A stretch of DNA of 64,000 nucleotides from Paenibacillus durus ATCC 35681 (GTDB taxonomy: Bacteria > Bacillota > Bacilli > Paenibacillales > Paenibacillaceae): the NCBI RefSeq assembly GCF_000993825.1, contig NZ_CP011114.1, positions 2,480,001-2,544,000 of the forward strand. The letters are read 5' to 3'. The notes under the pieces were generated by a model. The model made no database searches. It was not told the DNA's origin and saw only the letters and a program-made list of their open reading frames with translations. Below, piece by piece: positions 1 through 8,479 of this stretch (position 1 is the stretch's first letter; each line of letters starts with the position of its first letter). The position numbers were made by a program, and so were the translations under genes.

Positions 1-305
1 CGGTAGTCAGTTCTTACAGTTTTAGTCATGCCGCCTACCGAAGCGAAATTTCGGCGTGCAAAGTATCTTATCATAATCCCAAGCGTTCGCCTAGAGGTTG
101 ATACACCGCATATCCGGACTCCACAGCCGCTTAATGGCATAGAAACATGGTTATTGGAAGCAGTGGGAGAACAACTTCTATGACGGGGTATCTTCCCCAA
201 CAAAAAAAGCCCTCGATCTCCCAGCTGCCGCCATCTTAAAACACCCATGTAAAAAGGCCAACCGGAAGTTTCCGGCTGTCCCTAATCATACGAACAAGCG
301 CCTTC
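1..305. other. No gene recognised; stem-loop at the right end
   Basis: I see no supported coding region here. An 11-bp perfect stem (292-302 paired with 310-320, 7-nt loop) straddles the stop codon of the neighbouring minus-strand gene. Neither side carries a T-tract, so it is not a convincing intrinsic terminator; it may still protect the 3' end of that mRNA. Confidence 0.5.
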
Positions 306-1685
306 TCAGGGCGCTTGTTCTCCGCACCATAACCTGCGGACATTGCGGGTTTCGTCCCAGCTTCGGCCGGCGTCGATGTGGCGCAGCAGCGGCTCGACGG
401 CATCCGCCGCCGCAGCGTAGCCGGCCAGTGCCCGGAGCTGCGCCGTCAGCGGCGCGAACGCGGCGCGCAGCGGCGGCTTGTCGCCGCTGTAATACGCAGC
501 GTGAAGGTCCTCGCGGTCAAGCGGGCGCAGCGGCAGTTCCTCGTAATGGCTCACGATTAGGTGAGCCAGCGTGACCGCGCCCCGGGCGACGACCGGGGAT
601 ACGAGGAAGCTCGGCAGGGTCCGGTACTCGAAGCCGCCATGCGGCTGGAGCCGGAAATCGCCGAGCACGCCGTAGCGGGGGCGCCGGCCTCCGGCCCGGG
701 CGTCCTCCAGCAGTGCGATGGGCAGCGCGAGATAGTTGTCGAGCGCGCGCAGCAGCGGCGCCGTCAGCGTGACGCCGCTGAAGTGCAAATGCCCGCCGAG
801 GGCCCAGCCCCTCAGCGGCATGCCGCCCGCCCGCCAGCTTATGCTGCGGTCGGCAATGAGCCGGTCCGCCTCCATCGCGGCGGACCTCAGCTGCGCCAGC
901 AGCGCGCGCGGCTCCCCGCGCGGCCGGGGGCGCAGCTCCGCCACCGGGAACGCGCCGCGCGTTCCCGGCGGTCCGGCGTCGCAGCCGGCGACGCCGTCCG
1001 TAGGCAGGTACCGCGACGCGGGCACGACGCGGCCGGTGGACTCCCGGAGCAGGAGGAACTCCGGGTCCATGCCCATGACGAGGTCAGGCCGCCCGGGCCG
1101 TTCCCTCTGTAGTGCCCGCTGCAGCGCGGCAGCCGCCGAGCGGTAAGGCTCGGGCATCACGCCGCCGGCAGAAAGCGCCAGCGGTGTGATGCCCTCTACC
1201 GTATACCGCCGCTCTCCCTGGGCCGCAAGCAGCACTTCTCCGCTGTCAAGCCCCAGACAGTACAGCGTTTTGGCCGCAAGGCTGCCCAGCCGCTTCGGCA
1301 GGCTTCCGCGCTCTAGAAAGGGAAGCGCGGCGTATCCAGCCGGGTCTTCTGCACGCACGCGGCCTGCAGAGGAGCGCCGGCGCGGCCGGGCCGTAAGCGC
1401 CGCCGCCGCGGGCTTCATTCCCAGCCCCGCGCCCAAAGGCGTGATTTCCAGCGGGGTCAGATTGTAGACCTTGACCCGGTAGCGCTGGCGGTAATGCTCC
1501 TTCGCAGAAGCCCCCGCCCTGCCGAAGCCCCGATCCCTGCCGCCTGTCTCCGCAGACTGGCTGCCGGCTTCGGGCGACCGGGTTCCGCCTCCGATGACAA
1601 GGGAAGCTGAAATCCCGCTGCGCCGAAGCCGCCGCTCTCTGCCTTCGGGCGTCAAAGCATGATATATCTCGGACCCGTCCTTCAT
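306..1685 (-). CDS. Phage phiEco32-type COOH-NH2 ligase (amidoligase, type 2)
   Basis: Predicted amidoligase of the glutamine-synthetase-like superfamily, which forms amide bonds on peptides or small molecules using ATP. The C-terminal half shows the family's spaced acidic/basic blocks: MGMDPEF, then VAELRPRPRGEP, then GGHLHFSG, then FEYRTLPSFL. The long Arg/Ala-rich N-terminal half is less conserved. I chose the ATG at 1685 because GGGAGGG sits 7 nt upstream; the frame stays open to a TTG at 1787, but that region is the T-tract of the cotE terminator. It lies directly downstream of cotE on the same strand but is separated by a terminator, so it probably has its own promoter. The substrate is unknown; a link to spore coat or cell wall is only inferred from position. 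Confidence 0.7.
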   Translation of the reverse strand: MKDGSEIYHALTPEGRERRLRRSGISASLVIGGGTRSPEAGSQSAETGGRDRGFGRAGASAKEHYRQRYRVKVYNLTPLEITPLGAGLGMKPAAAALTARPRRRSSAGRVRAEDPAGYAALPFLERGSLPKRLGSLAAKTLYCLGLDSGEVLLAAQGERRYTVEGITPLALSAGGVMPEPYRSAAAALQRALQRERPGRPDLVMGMDPEFLLLRESTGRVVPASRYLPTDGVAGCDAGPPGTRGAFPVAELRPRPRGEPRALLAQLRSAAMEADRLIADRSISWRAGGMPLRGWALGGHLHFSGVTLTAPLLRALDNYLALPIALLEDARAGGRRPRYGVLGDFRLQPHGGFEYRTLPSFLVSPVVARGAVTLAHLIVSHYEELPLRPLDREDLHAAYYSGDKPPLRAAFAPLTAQLRALAGYAAAADAVEPLLRHIDAGRSWDETRNVRRLWCGEQAP

Positions 1686-1776
1686 AGTTAAGCCCTCCCG
1701 AAGCGCAAGGTTCATATCCATCACTTTCCGGCGGGCTGCGGCAGACCATACGGAAGGCGCCTCCTCTACCTGCCTA

Positions 1777-1809
1777 AAAAAAAGCAAAAAAAGGAGGGCA
1801 TCCGCCCTC
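1777..1809 (-). terminator. Intrinsic terminator downstream of cotE
   Basis: Read on the minus strand, GAGGGC-GGAT-GCCCTC (1794-1809) is followed by two runs of T. It lies between the cotE stop and the amidoligase start and should end the cotE transcript. Confidence 0.8.
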
Positions 1810-1920
1810 TACGCCGCCGCCCCCGGTACATATAATGGAACATATCCGCTTTTGGTTGTGGCCCGCCGTTCTCGCGGTCCGGTGAAGCCACCTTTATACC
1901 CTGACGGCGGCGTACCGTCC

Positions 1921-2478
1921 TTACAGTTCATCATCCAGCGAGTCGGGATCGAGGTCTTCGTAATCGAAGCCCTCGGTTTCGAAGTCGTAATCCTTGTCTT
2001 CGGGGTCGCCCTCCTGGTCGCTGACATACACGCGGAGCTTGGTTTCAGCCACCAGCTCGGCCTCGAATTCGCGTTCGACCCGGATCGTTACGCTGCCCCC
2101 GCCCGAAGATACACCCGCTTCCACACAGTTCGGCTCCTGCGTCGCCTCCGCGGAAACCTCTATGGTGGAAGCCCGGTGCTTCGGGTCGAGGTACGAGAGC
2201 GAGATCGGCTCCACATAGGAAACCGTTTCTTTCGCCACCTCGGTCTGCTTATTCTTGTCGTACGAGTACCAGATGTTGATATCGTAAGTACCGATTACCT
2301 CAATTCCGTTTCCGGCGGCAACCGCTTCGTATTGGTGGTTGATGATCCAAGCCCCCAAAATACTAGTCGGATGATGTGGCGGAGTCACGGTATGGGTTAC
2401 GGTGGAGAACTTACGACCCTTGCCGCAAATTGCCTTCGTAATGATCTCCCTTGTTTGGCGTTTATGGCCTAATGACAT
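1921..2478 (-). CDS. cotE: Outer spore coat morphogenetic protein CotE
   Basis: CotE is the morphogenetic protein that directs outer spore-coat assembly in Bacillaceae and relatives. The N-terminus carries the family blocks REIITKAICGKGRKF, PTSILGAWIINHQYEA and YDINIWYSYDKNKQTEVA, then EPISLSYLD, QEPNCVEA and VEREFEAELVAETKLRVYV. It ends in the very acidic tail expected for CotE (rich in Asp/Glu). The length, 185 aa, is close to the B. subtilis protein (about 180 aa). The ATG at 2478 is preceded by GGAGGAGG at good spacing, so a longer reading from 2499 is rejected. A terminator follows at 1777-1809. This gene is the main evidence that the host forms spores. It is expected to be under mother-cell sigma factor control; I did not identify the promoter. 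Confidence 0.93.
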   Translation of the reverse strand: MSLGHKRQTREIITKAICGKGRKFSTVTHTVTPPHHPTSILGAWIINHQYEAVAAGNGIEVIGTYDINIWYSYDKNKQTEVAKETVSYVEPISLSYLDPKHRASTIEVSAEATQEPNCVEAGVSSGGGSVTIRVEREFEAELVAETKLRVYVSDQEGDPEDKDYDFETEGFDYEDLDPDSLDDEL

Positions 2479-2620
2479 CTTTGAACCTCCTCCATACAAT
2501 CATTCACTATCAAGTGTATGCAGGGCATTGGCCCAGGGTGACAACTATTTTTGGATAAGTTGATGATTTTGATAAACGAGCGTATACTCCCGTTTTCGGC
2601 GTTTTTCTCATGTTTTAGAC

Positions 2621-2678
2621 GAAAAAGAGAGACGGCTGCCTCCCATGCGGGAAAGCAAAGCCGTCTCTTTCGTTTTTT
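2621..2678. terminator. Intrinsic terminator, usable on both strands
   Basis: A 10-bp stem (2628-2637 with 2659-2668) is flanked by T-rich tracts on both sides. It lies just downstream of the stop of the minus-strand ArAE-family gene at 2686 and most likely terminates it. Confidence 0.8.
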
Positions 2679-2685
2679 CAGATTG

Positions 2686-3678
2686 CTATCTTCTTCCGGC
2701 TGTCGAGGCTTGCCGAGGCATCTGCTGCCCTAGGGCGATTGGCGCTTTGTACTGCTTGGCAATCTTCAGATACAGCGCCAGCTCCCGGCAGAGCTGGAGA
2801 ATGGCCGAGCGGACCTCGAATTCCGCACGCGTCGACGGCAGCTTCATTCCCCGAAACTCCTGCTCCAGCGAGTTCAGCAGCTTCTCCGTTCTTCCCGTGT
2901 ACCCTTCATCCAGCACGTCCTTGCTCAATTGCTCGAACAGTTCGGCGACCATTTCACCATGCGGCACATGCTCGTACACCTGGGAGAGAAGCTGAATCAT
3001 ATTTTGAATCGATTCCAGCTGCTCCTTGCGCATGTAAAAATAGACGTTCCACGCTTCGTCCGGATGAATGACGCTGTTCTCCATCTCCATTGCCGCGGCC
3101 GTCAGGCCGCGCTGAACCGCGCTGCCCGCCTGGATCAGCTCCTTGCCGTCCCATACGTACTGCGGATCATGCAGCGTGTTGGAAACTTGCTTGAAAATAA
3201 TGGAGAAAAGCCCGTCCACCTCTCGGCGTATCCCATACATCATTTGACCGCTTTTTGGCATGTAGATCAGGTTGACCAATCCGGCAGACCCGAGTCCGAT
3301 CGCAAGTAATTCCACCTGCTGGATCAGTACTTCCAGGCTTAGATGGGCCTCTCCGAACACACGGAATACGATAACCGAGCTAGTGACAATCCCTTCCCTA
3401 AAGCCTGCGCGGACGATCAGCGGGAAGCTGCATAGAACGAAGAGCCCCAGCACCCAGTAATGAAAGCCGAGCCGCCAAAACAGGACCCAGCCAACCAATA
3501 GACCGACCAGTGAGGCGAAAAAGCGCGCCGTGATCGTCTTTACGCTTCTTTTCCGGGTGACCTCTACCCCCAGAATGGCCAGCAGCCCGGCGCCCTGAGC
3601 ATTCGGAATGCCTACCGCCGCAGCCAGCAAAACAGACAGCAGCGTCGCCGCCGCTGTCTTCACAACGCGAAACCCCAT
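2686..3678 (-). CDS. Aromatic acid exporter (ArAE) family membrane protein
   Basis: Integral membrane protein of the ArAE/DUF939 type, in which an N-terminal set of transmembrane helices is followed by a soluble, mainly helical domain. Roughly residues 1-150 hold hydrophobic segments (TAAATLLSVLLAAAVG, LVGLLVGWVLFW, YWVLGLFVLCSFPLIV, VELLAIGLGSAGLVNLIYM). The rest is hydrophilic and helix-prone, matching the C-terminal domain of Gram-positive members. The early GIPNAQGAGLLAILGVEVTRKRS stretch is typical of the family. The ATG at 3678 is preferred to a TTG nine codons earlier, though both ribosome binding sites are weak. It is monocistronic, with a terminator immediately downstream. Substrate unknown. 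Confidence 0.75.
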   Translation of the reverse strand: MGFRVVKTAAATLLSVLLAAAVGIPNAQGAGLLAILGVEVTRKRSVKTITARFFASLVGLLVGWVLFWRLGFHYWVLGLFVLCSFPLIVRAGFREGIVTSSVIVFRVFGEAHLSLEVLIQQVELLAIGLGSAGLVNLIYMPKSGQMMYGIRREVDGLFSIIFKQVSNTLHDPQYVWDGKELIQAGSAVQRGLTAAAMEMENSVIHPDEAWNVYFYMRKEQLESIQNMIQLLSQVYEHVPHGEMVAELFEQLSKDVLDEGYTGRTEKLLNSLEQEFRGMKLPSTRAEFEVRSAILQLCRELALYLKIAKQYKAPIALGQQMPRQASTAGRR

Positions 3679-3826
3679 GAAATTACCCCGCTTTATTTGA
3701 TGCAAAACCTGCTCCGAAGCTCAGGCGTTAGCGCCGCTGAGACGCACCTGGCTCGAACGCTTAAGTCTGCTGATAAATTTCATGGTACTTGATTTTCTGT
3801 AAACGCACAATACTTTCAAGGGCGCG

Positions 3827-4669
3827 TCACCGCCGGGACAGAAGCGCCTTCTCCATGTACACGACCAGCTGATACATGGCGGTGGCGACAAAGGCGATAA
3901 TGATCAGGCTGGACATTACGAGCGTGAAATTGAAGACCTGAAACCCGTATATAATGAGATAACCGAGTCCCGATTTCGCGACAAGAAACTCGCCGACGAT
4001 GACACCCACCCACGACATGCCGACATTCACCTTGAGCGTAGAGACGATGGCCGGGAACGAGGACGGCAGGATGACCTTGAAAAAAACTTGCGTCCGGTTC
4101 GCTCCGAACGACCTTGCAACCTTTACCAGATTGGGGTCTACCCCGCAAAAGCTGTTGTATACGACCAGCGTCGTGACAATAATCGTAATGGACAGCGTCG
4201 TTACCACGATAGCGGTGAAGCCGGCGCCGAACATGACAATAAAGATCGGGCCGAGCGCCACCTTCGGCATACTGTTGAACACAACCATATAAGGATCAAG
4301 CACAGCGGACAAAAAGGGGGACCACCAGATCGCAACGGCCAGCAGCGTGCCGAGAAGCGTGCCAAGCACAAACCCGACAGCGGTCTCCCCTACGGTGACC
4401 CCCAAATGATGCCACAGACTGCCGTCAACCATATTGGCATAGATTTGCCAAAACACTTTGGACGGACTGCTGAACAGCAGCCGGTCGACCCAGCCCAATC
4501 TGGCTGCTGTCTCCCACAGCGCGAACAACAGCAAGAGAAATATACCCTGGACGGCGAGTACGGCCCTTTTCCGTAGCCGATTCGCCCGCTTGAACTCATC
4601 ATGGCGGCTACGCAGCCATTCCGAACGGGAAGCCGCGATCCCTGTATGTTCCGCTCCCGTCGCCTTCAC
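3827..4669 (-). CDS. ABC transporter permease, SsuC/TauC type
   Basis: Inner-membrane permease of an importer in the nitrate/sulfonate/taurine/pyrimidine-precursor group. It has about six hydrophobic segments starting near residue 35 (VQGIFLLLLFALWETAA). The cytoplasmic EAA-type loop that contacts the ATPase is visible as KVARSFGANRTQVFFKVILPSSFPAI. The GTG at 4669 is the likely start because AAAGGAGG lies 8 nt upstream; an ATG two codons earlier sits too close to it. Last gene of a three-gene operon (binding protein, ATPase, permease), 21 nt downstream of the ATPase. The substrate is not set by sequence: sulfonates, taurine or thiamine precursors are all possible. Confidence 0.85.
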   Translation of the reverse strand: MKATGAEHTGIAASRSEWLRSRHDEFKRANRLRKRAVLAVQGIFLLLLFALWETAARLGWVDRLLFSSPSKVFWQIYANMVDGSLWHHLGVTVGETAVGFVLGTLLGTLLAVAIWWSPFLSAVLDPYMVVFNSMPKVALGPIFIVMFGAGFTAIVVTTLSITIIVTTLVVYNSFCGVDPNLVKVARSFGANRTQVFFKVILPSSFPAIVSTLKVNVGMSWVGVIVGEFLVAKSGLGYLIIYGFQVFNFTLVMSSLIIIAFVATAMYQLVVYMEKALLSRR

Positions 4670-4690
4670 AAGCATTCCCTCCTTTAATCT

Positions 4691-5491
4691 CTAGCCTTCC
4701 GTCTTCCTTGCCCCGTCAGCAGCGGTCCCCGCAAGCTCCATTTCCTTCCATAACTCATGGAACAGCTCGGCGAATCCCGGTTGATCACGGGCATACAAGG
4801 GCGGCGTATCCGCGATTTGCGCCGGAATAGCGAACACGCGGCGGATTCTGCCCGGATTCCGCGACAGGAGAATGACCCGGGTGCTGACCGCAATTGCTTC
4901 CGACAAGTCATGGGTAACCAGGACCGCCGTCTTTTCGCGCTGCCGCAGCGTCTCCGACACCAAATCCTCCAACTGGAGTTTGATCTGATAATCCAGGGCC
5001 GAGAACGGTTCATCCAGCAAGAGCAGGCCCGGATCGGTCGCCAGCGTCCGCACGAGCGCGACCCGCTGACGCATTCCGCCCGAGAGCTGGCTCGGATAAG
5101 AATGCTCCGTCCCTTTCAGCCCCATATCCGCAAGGAGCTCGGCCGTCTTCCGCCGTCCCGCTTCGTCCAGACGTCCGGTCAGCTCCAGACCCAGAAGCGC
5201 ATTGTCCAGAATGCTGCGCCATGGAAACAGATAGTCCTGCTGCAGCATATAGCCAACCTCCGGAGAAGGGCCGCTCACGGCGCGTCCGTTCACAAGCACT
5301 TCGCCGCGCGAGGGCTGCAGCAGTCCGGCTATAATCGACAGCAGCGTCGTTTTCCCGCAGCCGCTCGGTCCGACCAGGCTGACGAACTCGCCTTGTTCTA
5401 TCTCAAGATTCAGATCCTCAACCGCAAGGGAAGCTTCCCTTTCGCCCAGGTAAGCGTGCGTAACCGACTTTAATTCCACAACCGGCGGCAT
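4691..5491 (-). CDS. ABC transporter ATP-binding protein, SsuB/TauB type
   Basis: Cytoplasmic ATPase that drives the adjacent permease. Motifs in order: Walker A GPSGCGKTT (about residue 42), Q-loop (MLQQDYLFPW), signature LSGGMRQR, Walker B LLLLDEPFSALD and the switch VTHD. The FPWRSILDN stretch after the Q-loop is characteristic of nitrate/sulfonate-type importers. AAAGGAGGG precedes the ATG. It sits between the binding protein and the permease, so the three are probably co-transcribed and form one importer. Confidence 0.9.
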   Translation of the reverse strand: MPPVVELKSVTHAYLGEREASLAVEDLNLEIEQGEFVSLVGPSGCGKTTLLSIIAGLLQPSRGEVLVNGRAVSGPSPEVGYMLQQDYLFPWRSILDNALLGLELTGRLDEAGRRKTAELLADMGLKGTEHSYPSQLSGGMRQRVALVRTLATDPGLLLLDEPFSALDYQIKLQLEDLVSETLRQREKTAVLVTHDLSEAIAVSTRVILLSRNPGRIRRVFAIPAQIADTPPLYARDQPGFAELFHELWKEMELAGTAADGARKTEG

Positions 5492-5540
5492 GCATAATCC
5501 CTCCTTTACGCCTGGCCTCCCGAAATGGCGAAGAGCGGGC

Positions 5541-6560
5541 TTACTTGTTGCTCTGGGCCGCAGACTGCGCCTTTTCAGCGAATGTGTTATTAACGATCTT
5601 CCCTGCCGGAACCCGCTCTTTCAGCTCTCCCGCATTGTCCATCACATCAAGCAAGTTATTCCATTCCTTGTCATCGATGACCGGATTCTGTGCGTAAGTA
5701 TCCTGATCCTTATAGCGCTTGATCGCCGAAACAACGATATCGCGGTCCGTATTCTGGAAGTAAGGCGATATCGTATCGGCGATTTCTCCGGGACTGTGCT
5801 TTTTCACCCACAGCTGGGCTTTTTGCAGCGCATTGGTGAATTTTTGCACGGTGTCGCTGTTTTTTCCGATATAGCTCTTCTTGGACATAAACACCGTGTA
5901 CGGCAGATAACCGCTCTCAACCCCGAAGGAAGCGATAACCTTGCCCCGCCCTTCGCGTTCAAAGATCGAAGCCTGCGGCTCGAACAGCTGCACGTAGTCC
6001 CCGGTTCCCGAAGCAAACGCGCTGGCGATATTCGCAAACTCAATATTTTGGATCAGCTTAAGATCGGCAGCCGTATCAATCCCCTTTTTCTTAAGCGTGA
6101 ACGCTCCGGCCATCTGCGGCATGCCGCCTTTTCTTTGTCCGAGAAATGTCGAACCTTTGAGTTCGCTCCAATTGAAATTCGGATGGTCTTTGCGGGCGAA
6201 CAGGAAGGTGCCGTCCCTTTGCGTCAACTGGGCAAAATTGATCACCGGATCATCCGACCCCTGCTGGTATACGTAGATCGACGTTTCGGAGCCGACCAGC
6301 GCAACGTCAATCGCTCCCGAAAGTAGCGCCGTCATCGTCTTGTCTCCGCCCGGAATGGTCTGAAGCTCGACATCCAGCCCCTCCTGCTTGAATAATCCCA
6401 GCGACAGCGCCACATATTCCGGAGCGTAAAAGACGGAGCGGGTCACTTCGCCCACCCTTACCTTGACTGTCTCCGATTTGCCGCCGCAGCCGGCAAGCAG
6501 CGAGACGGAAAGGCCGAACACCAGCAGCAGCGCCGCCAGTCTTGTTGTTCTGCTCATCAC
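5541..6560 (-). CDS. ABC transporter substrate-binding lipoprotein (NMT1/THI5-like)
   Basis: Extracytoplasmic solute-binding protein anchored as a lipoprotein: hydrophobic signal segment then the lipobox LLAGC, with Cys at about residue 25. The mature protein has the fold signature of the NMT1/THI5-like and SsuA groups (FYAPEYVALSLGLFKQEGLDVEL near the start, DKTMTALLSGAIDVALVG following). These bind sulfonates, taurine or thiamine-pyrimidine precursors. The start is GTG at 6560 or the ATG at 6557; GGAGAG lies about 10 nt upstream. First gene of the three-gene importer operon. I looked upstream for a TPP or SAM riboswitch and did not find one, so the ligand stays open. Confidence 0.85.
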   Translation of the reverse strand: MMSRTTRLAALLLVFGLSVSLLAGCGGKSETVKVRVGEVTRSVFYAPEYVALSLGLFKQEGLDVELQTIPGGDKTMTALLSGAIDVALVGSETSIYVYQQGSDDPVINFAQLTQRDGTFLFARKDHPNFNWSELKGSTFLGQRKGGMPQMAGAFTLKKKGIDTAADLKLIQNIEFANIASAFASGTGDYVQLFEPQASIFEREGRGKVIASFGVESGYLPYTVFMSKKSYIGKNSDTVQKFTNALQKAQLWVKKHSPGEIADTISPYFQNTDRDIVVSAIKRYKDQDTYAQNPVIDDKEWNNLLDVMDNAGELKERVPAGKIVNNTFAEKAQSAAQSNK

Positions 6561-6899
6561 TTATGAATCTCTCCTTTCTCCCCAAGGGTCCTGCCCTTCC
6601 TAACCTGAACCGCTTCGAAGCTAATGCCCCGCCCAGCGGGATTATTAAAATATATGCGGATGCCTAGGGTTTGGTTAAAGAGGCCAGCGGAAAAGGATAA
6701 GATTCGCGAAATAATGCAATTGCGGGCATTAGATCAGCCGGAAGCGGGACATCCATGGCAATCCCTAACGGGATACCATGGCGAACCTTTTTTATAAGGA
6801 GAAGGGGGGGACGAACAGAAAGAAACTCGTTTCGAGGAAAACGTGGTAAGAAGGAGGAGGGAAAGCAATATTGCCGTCATGCGGAAGAGACTGGTGATT
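6561..6899. other. Intergenic region; only an imperfect palindrome seen
   Basis: About 340 nt upstream of the ABC importer operon. It contains an imperfect palindrome around 6752-6780 (CCATGG at both ends, ATCCC/GGGAT inside) with no T-tract, and an AT-rich stretch near 6640-6660 that could hold the importer promoter. I recognise no riboswitch or gene. Confidence 0.4.
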
Positions 6900-7559
6900 C
6901 TACGGAGCAATCGGCTTTAAGTGCAGGAGCCACTCCAGAAAGGCAGCGCAGAATTGCTTCTTGCCGACGGGTGTCGCCGACAGCCAATCCTCATCTCCGC
7001 AGCTCATGCGCAGCAGCCATCCGCAGGAATGGTCGGCGAAAAAGGAGGCGTACTGCAAGGACCAGCCTTGGCTGCTTCTGGAGCAAATGCGCAGTTCTCC
7101 TGCCGTGTGCCGGCATTTTACGCTTTTCGCGAATCTAGCGGACAGCCGGGAATCGCCCGTAGCAAGTTCAATATACCAGCGCAGTTCTTGCAAGGAGCAG
7201 GAGTCCGACATTCTCCTGATTTCATCATATTCATCTCTCGACATCAGAAGGGCAGGGCTCTCTCCGCTGATTTGTTCGGGGAGTGAAATGCCTTCTAGAA
7301 AAAAGGCGCACATCCCCTTCTTGCCTTCGCAATCCTTCAGATCATAACTGAATGACTTCGATGTTTCCGGGCATACAGCGACTATTTTATCCATATGTAC
7401 ATATATGAGCAGATCATTCTCCGTATCCCCGCTTGTATAATGCAGACGGCAGATCCGATCCGTATCTTCCGGCAGCTCCAGCAGTTCTTGTTCTAGATGC
7501 TGCTCCAAGTCTTCCGGCATTAGAAAGCGGGATAATTGCTTCGACTCATCAACTTTCAC
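6900..7559 (-). CDS. Hypothetical protein, 219 aa
   Basis: I do not recognise this family. The frame is well supported by a GTG start at 7559 with AAGGAA about 9 nt upstream and by consistent codon use. The protein is acidic at its N-terminus (QLSRFLMPEDLEQHLEQELLELPED), is predicted soluble, has no signal peptide or membrane segment, and is rich in Cys (10) and Trp in the C-terminal half. It stands alone between the importer operon and a divergent small gene. Confidence 0.6.
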   Translation of the reverse strand: MKVDESKQLSRFLMPEDLEQHLEQELLELPEDTDRICRLHYTSGDTENDLLIYVHMDKIVAVCPETSKSFSYDLKDCEGKKGMCAFFLEGISLPEQISGESPALLMSRDEYDEIRRMSDSCSLQELRWYIELATGDSRLSARFAKSVKCRHTAGELRICSRSSQGWSLQYASFFADHSCGWLLRMSCGDEDWLSATPVGKKQFCAAFLEWLLHLKPIAP

Positions 7560-7720
7560 TGTAATCGTTTCCTTCCGGTTGCCGGACTCGGGACGTTAAA
7601 CCTCTCGTTTCCGGGGAATATCTAGCAATCTTTATGTTATCATAAGCTAATTTTAAGGTAAAATTAAGAAATAACGGGTAGTATTCATATTATGAAATAA
7701 CTGTAACGAGGTGATTTCTA

Positions 7721-7960
7721 ATGAAAATGATGATTACATTCCAGAACAAGCTCGTACCCGTGTATTTTACAACGGAAAATAAGCAGCCGACTCAAAAAGT
7801 GCTCAGAATTCTGACAAGCACGCTGGAGCACAAAATCAATAAAGGCAAAAATGCCCTCAAAAAATGTCTAAGCACTTTGATTAGTATCGAAATTAAAGGC
7901 TCTGAGGCCATTTTGCACAGTTTCAGCGAGAACGATACTCTGGCACTATCTCTCTATTAA
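7721..7960 (+). CDS. Small basic hypothetical protein, 79 aa
   Basis: Short soluble protein starting at an ATG with GAGGTGA about 7 nt upstream, on the plus strand and divergent from the 219-aa gene. It is Lys-rich in the middle (LEHKINKGKNALKKCLS) and has no membrane segment. Two hairpins follow the stop, the second with a T-tract (7996-8027), so it looks like a complete one-gene transcription unit. Function unknown. Confidence 0.6.
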   Translation: MKMMITFQNKLVPVYFTTENKQPTQKVLRILTSTLEHKINKGKNALKKCLSTLISIEIKGSEAILHSFSENDTLALSLY

Positions 7961-7995
7961 TGCTGGCGGAGGGCACTCCTCCGCGTCAGCAAAAG

Positions 7996-8027
7996 AGCAT
8001 CTCCCGATAGGAAGATGCTTTTATTTT
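7996..8027 (+). terminator. Intrinsic terminator after the 79-aa gene
   Basis: AGCATCT (7996-8002) pairs with AGATGCT (8013-8019), followed by TTTTATTTT. A GC-rich imperfect hairpin (7961-7991) sits just before it. It may also serve the convergent 44-aa gene. Confidence 0.75.
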
Positions 8028-8043
8028 GGGCTTTTTAGCTGAA

Positions 8044-8178
8044 TCATCCGGTCTTCTTGCCGTCGTACTCCGCCTTTTCCGCCTTTTGAATTCGAAGCTG
8101 AAACAGCTTGACCAAATTGATTCTCGTCTGCTCGTGACAGTTGTCCAATTTTTTTATGATAAAACGGTCAATGGACAT
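8044..8178 (-). CDS. Small basic hypothetical protein, 44 aa
   Basis: Short reading frame beginning at the ATG at 8178 with AAAGGAG about 8 nt upstream; the product begins MSIDRFIIKKLDNC and ends KAEYDGKKTG. It is basic and helix-prone with no membrane segment. It converges on the 79-aa gene and shares the terminator at 7996-8027. It resembles small regulatory proteins of Bacillaceae in size and charge, but I could not match it to the Fbp or Spo0E families. Evidence is the ribosome binding site and terminator only. Confidence 0.45.
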   Translation of the reverse strand: MSIDRFIIKKLDNCHEQTRINLVKLFQLRIQKAEKAEYDGKKTG

Positions 8179-8479
8179 GTCAATCGCTCCTTTATTTCGC
8201 CTTGTATCCCCTATATAACCCGGCTATTTACTTTTCAAACGGGCTGTTTCGCGTGTCTAACCCCTTTGGAAATTCCATTTTTTGTATAAAAATAACCGGC
8301 GCATCCAGCCTATGTCCTATATATTGATGAACACCCGGCTAAAACAATGCTCCCCTTCAAATATGTAGAGGGAGACAAACTCCAGACTTTAAAATACGTT
8401 CCACAAAAAAATTTGAACATAATGCGACATATTTTTTTATCCATCGTTTTATCCCCTAAATGTACCAAACAAATTGACC

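Noticed and set aside
292..320. 11-bp hairpin overlapping the amidoligase stop, as a terminator
   Set aside because: Stem is good but no T-tract follows on either strand, so intrinsic termination is not supported.
6561..6760. TPP or SAM riboswitch upstream of the SsuABC/TauABC-type importer
   Set aside because: I looked for the conserved CTGAGA / ACCTG...AATGCCAGCG (TPP) and S-box cores in the leader and found neither.
7961..7991. CRISPR-like or other dyad repeat near 7.97 kb
   Set aside because: A single imperfect hairpin; no repeated units. No CRISPR array was seen anywhere in the window.
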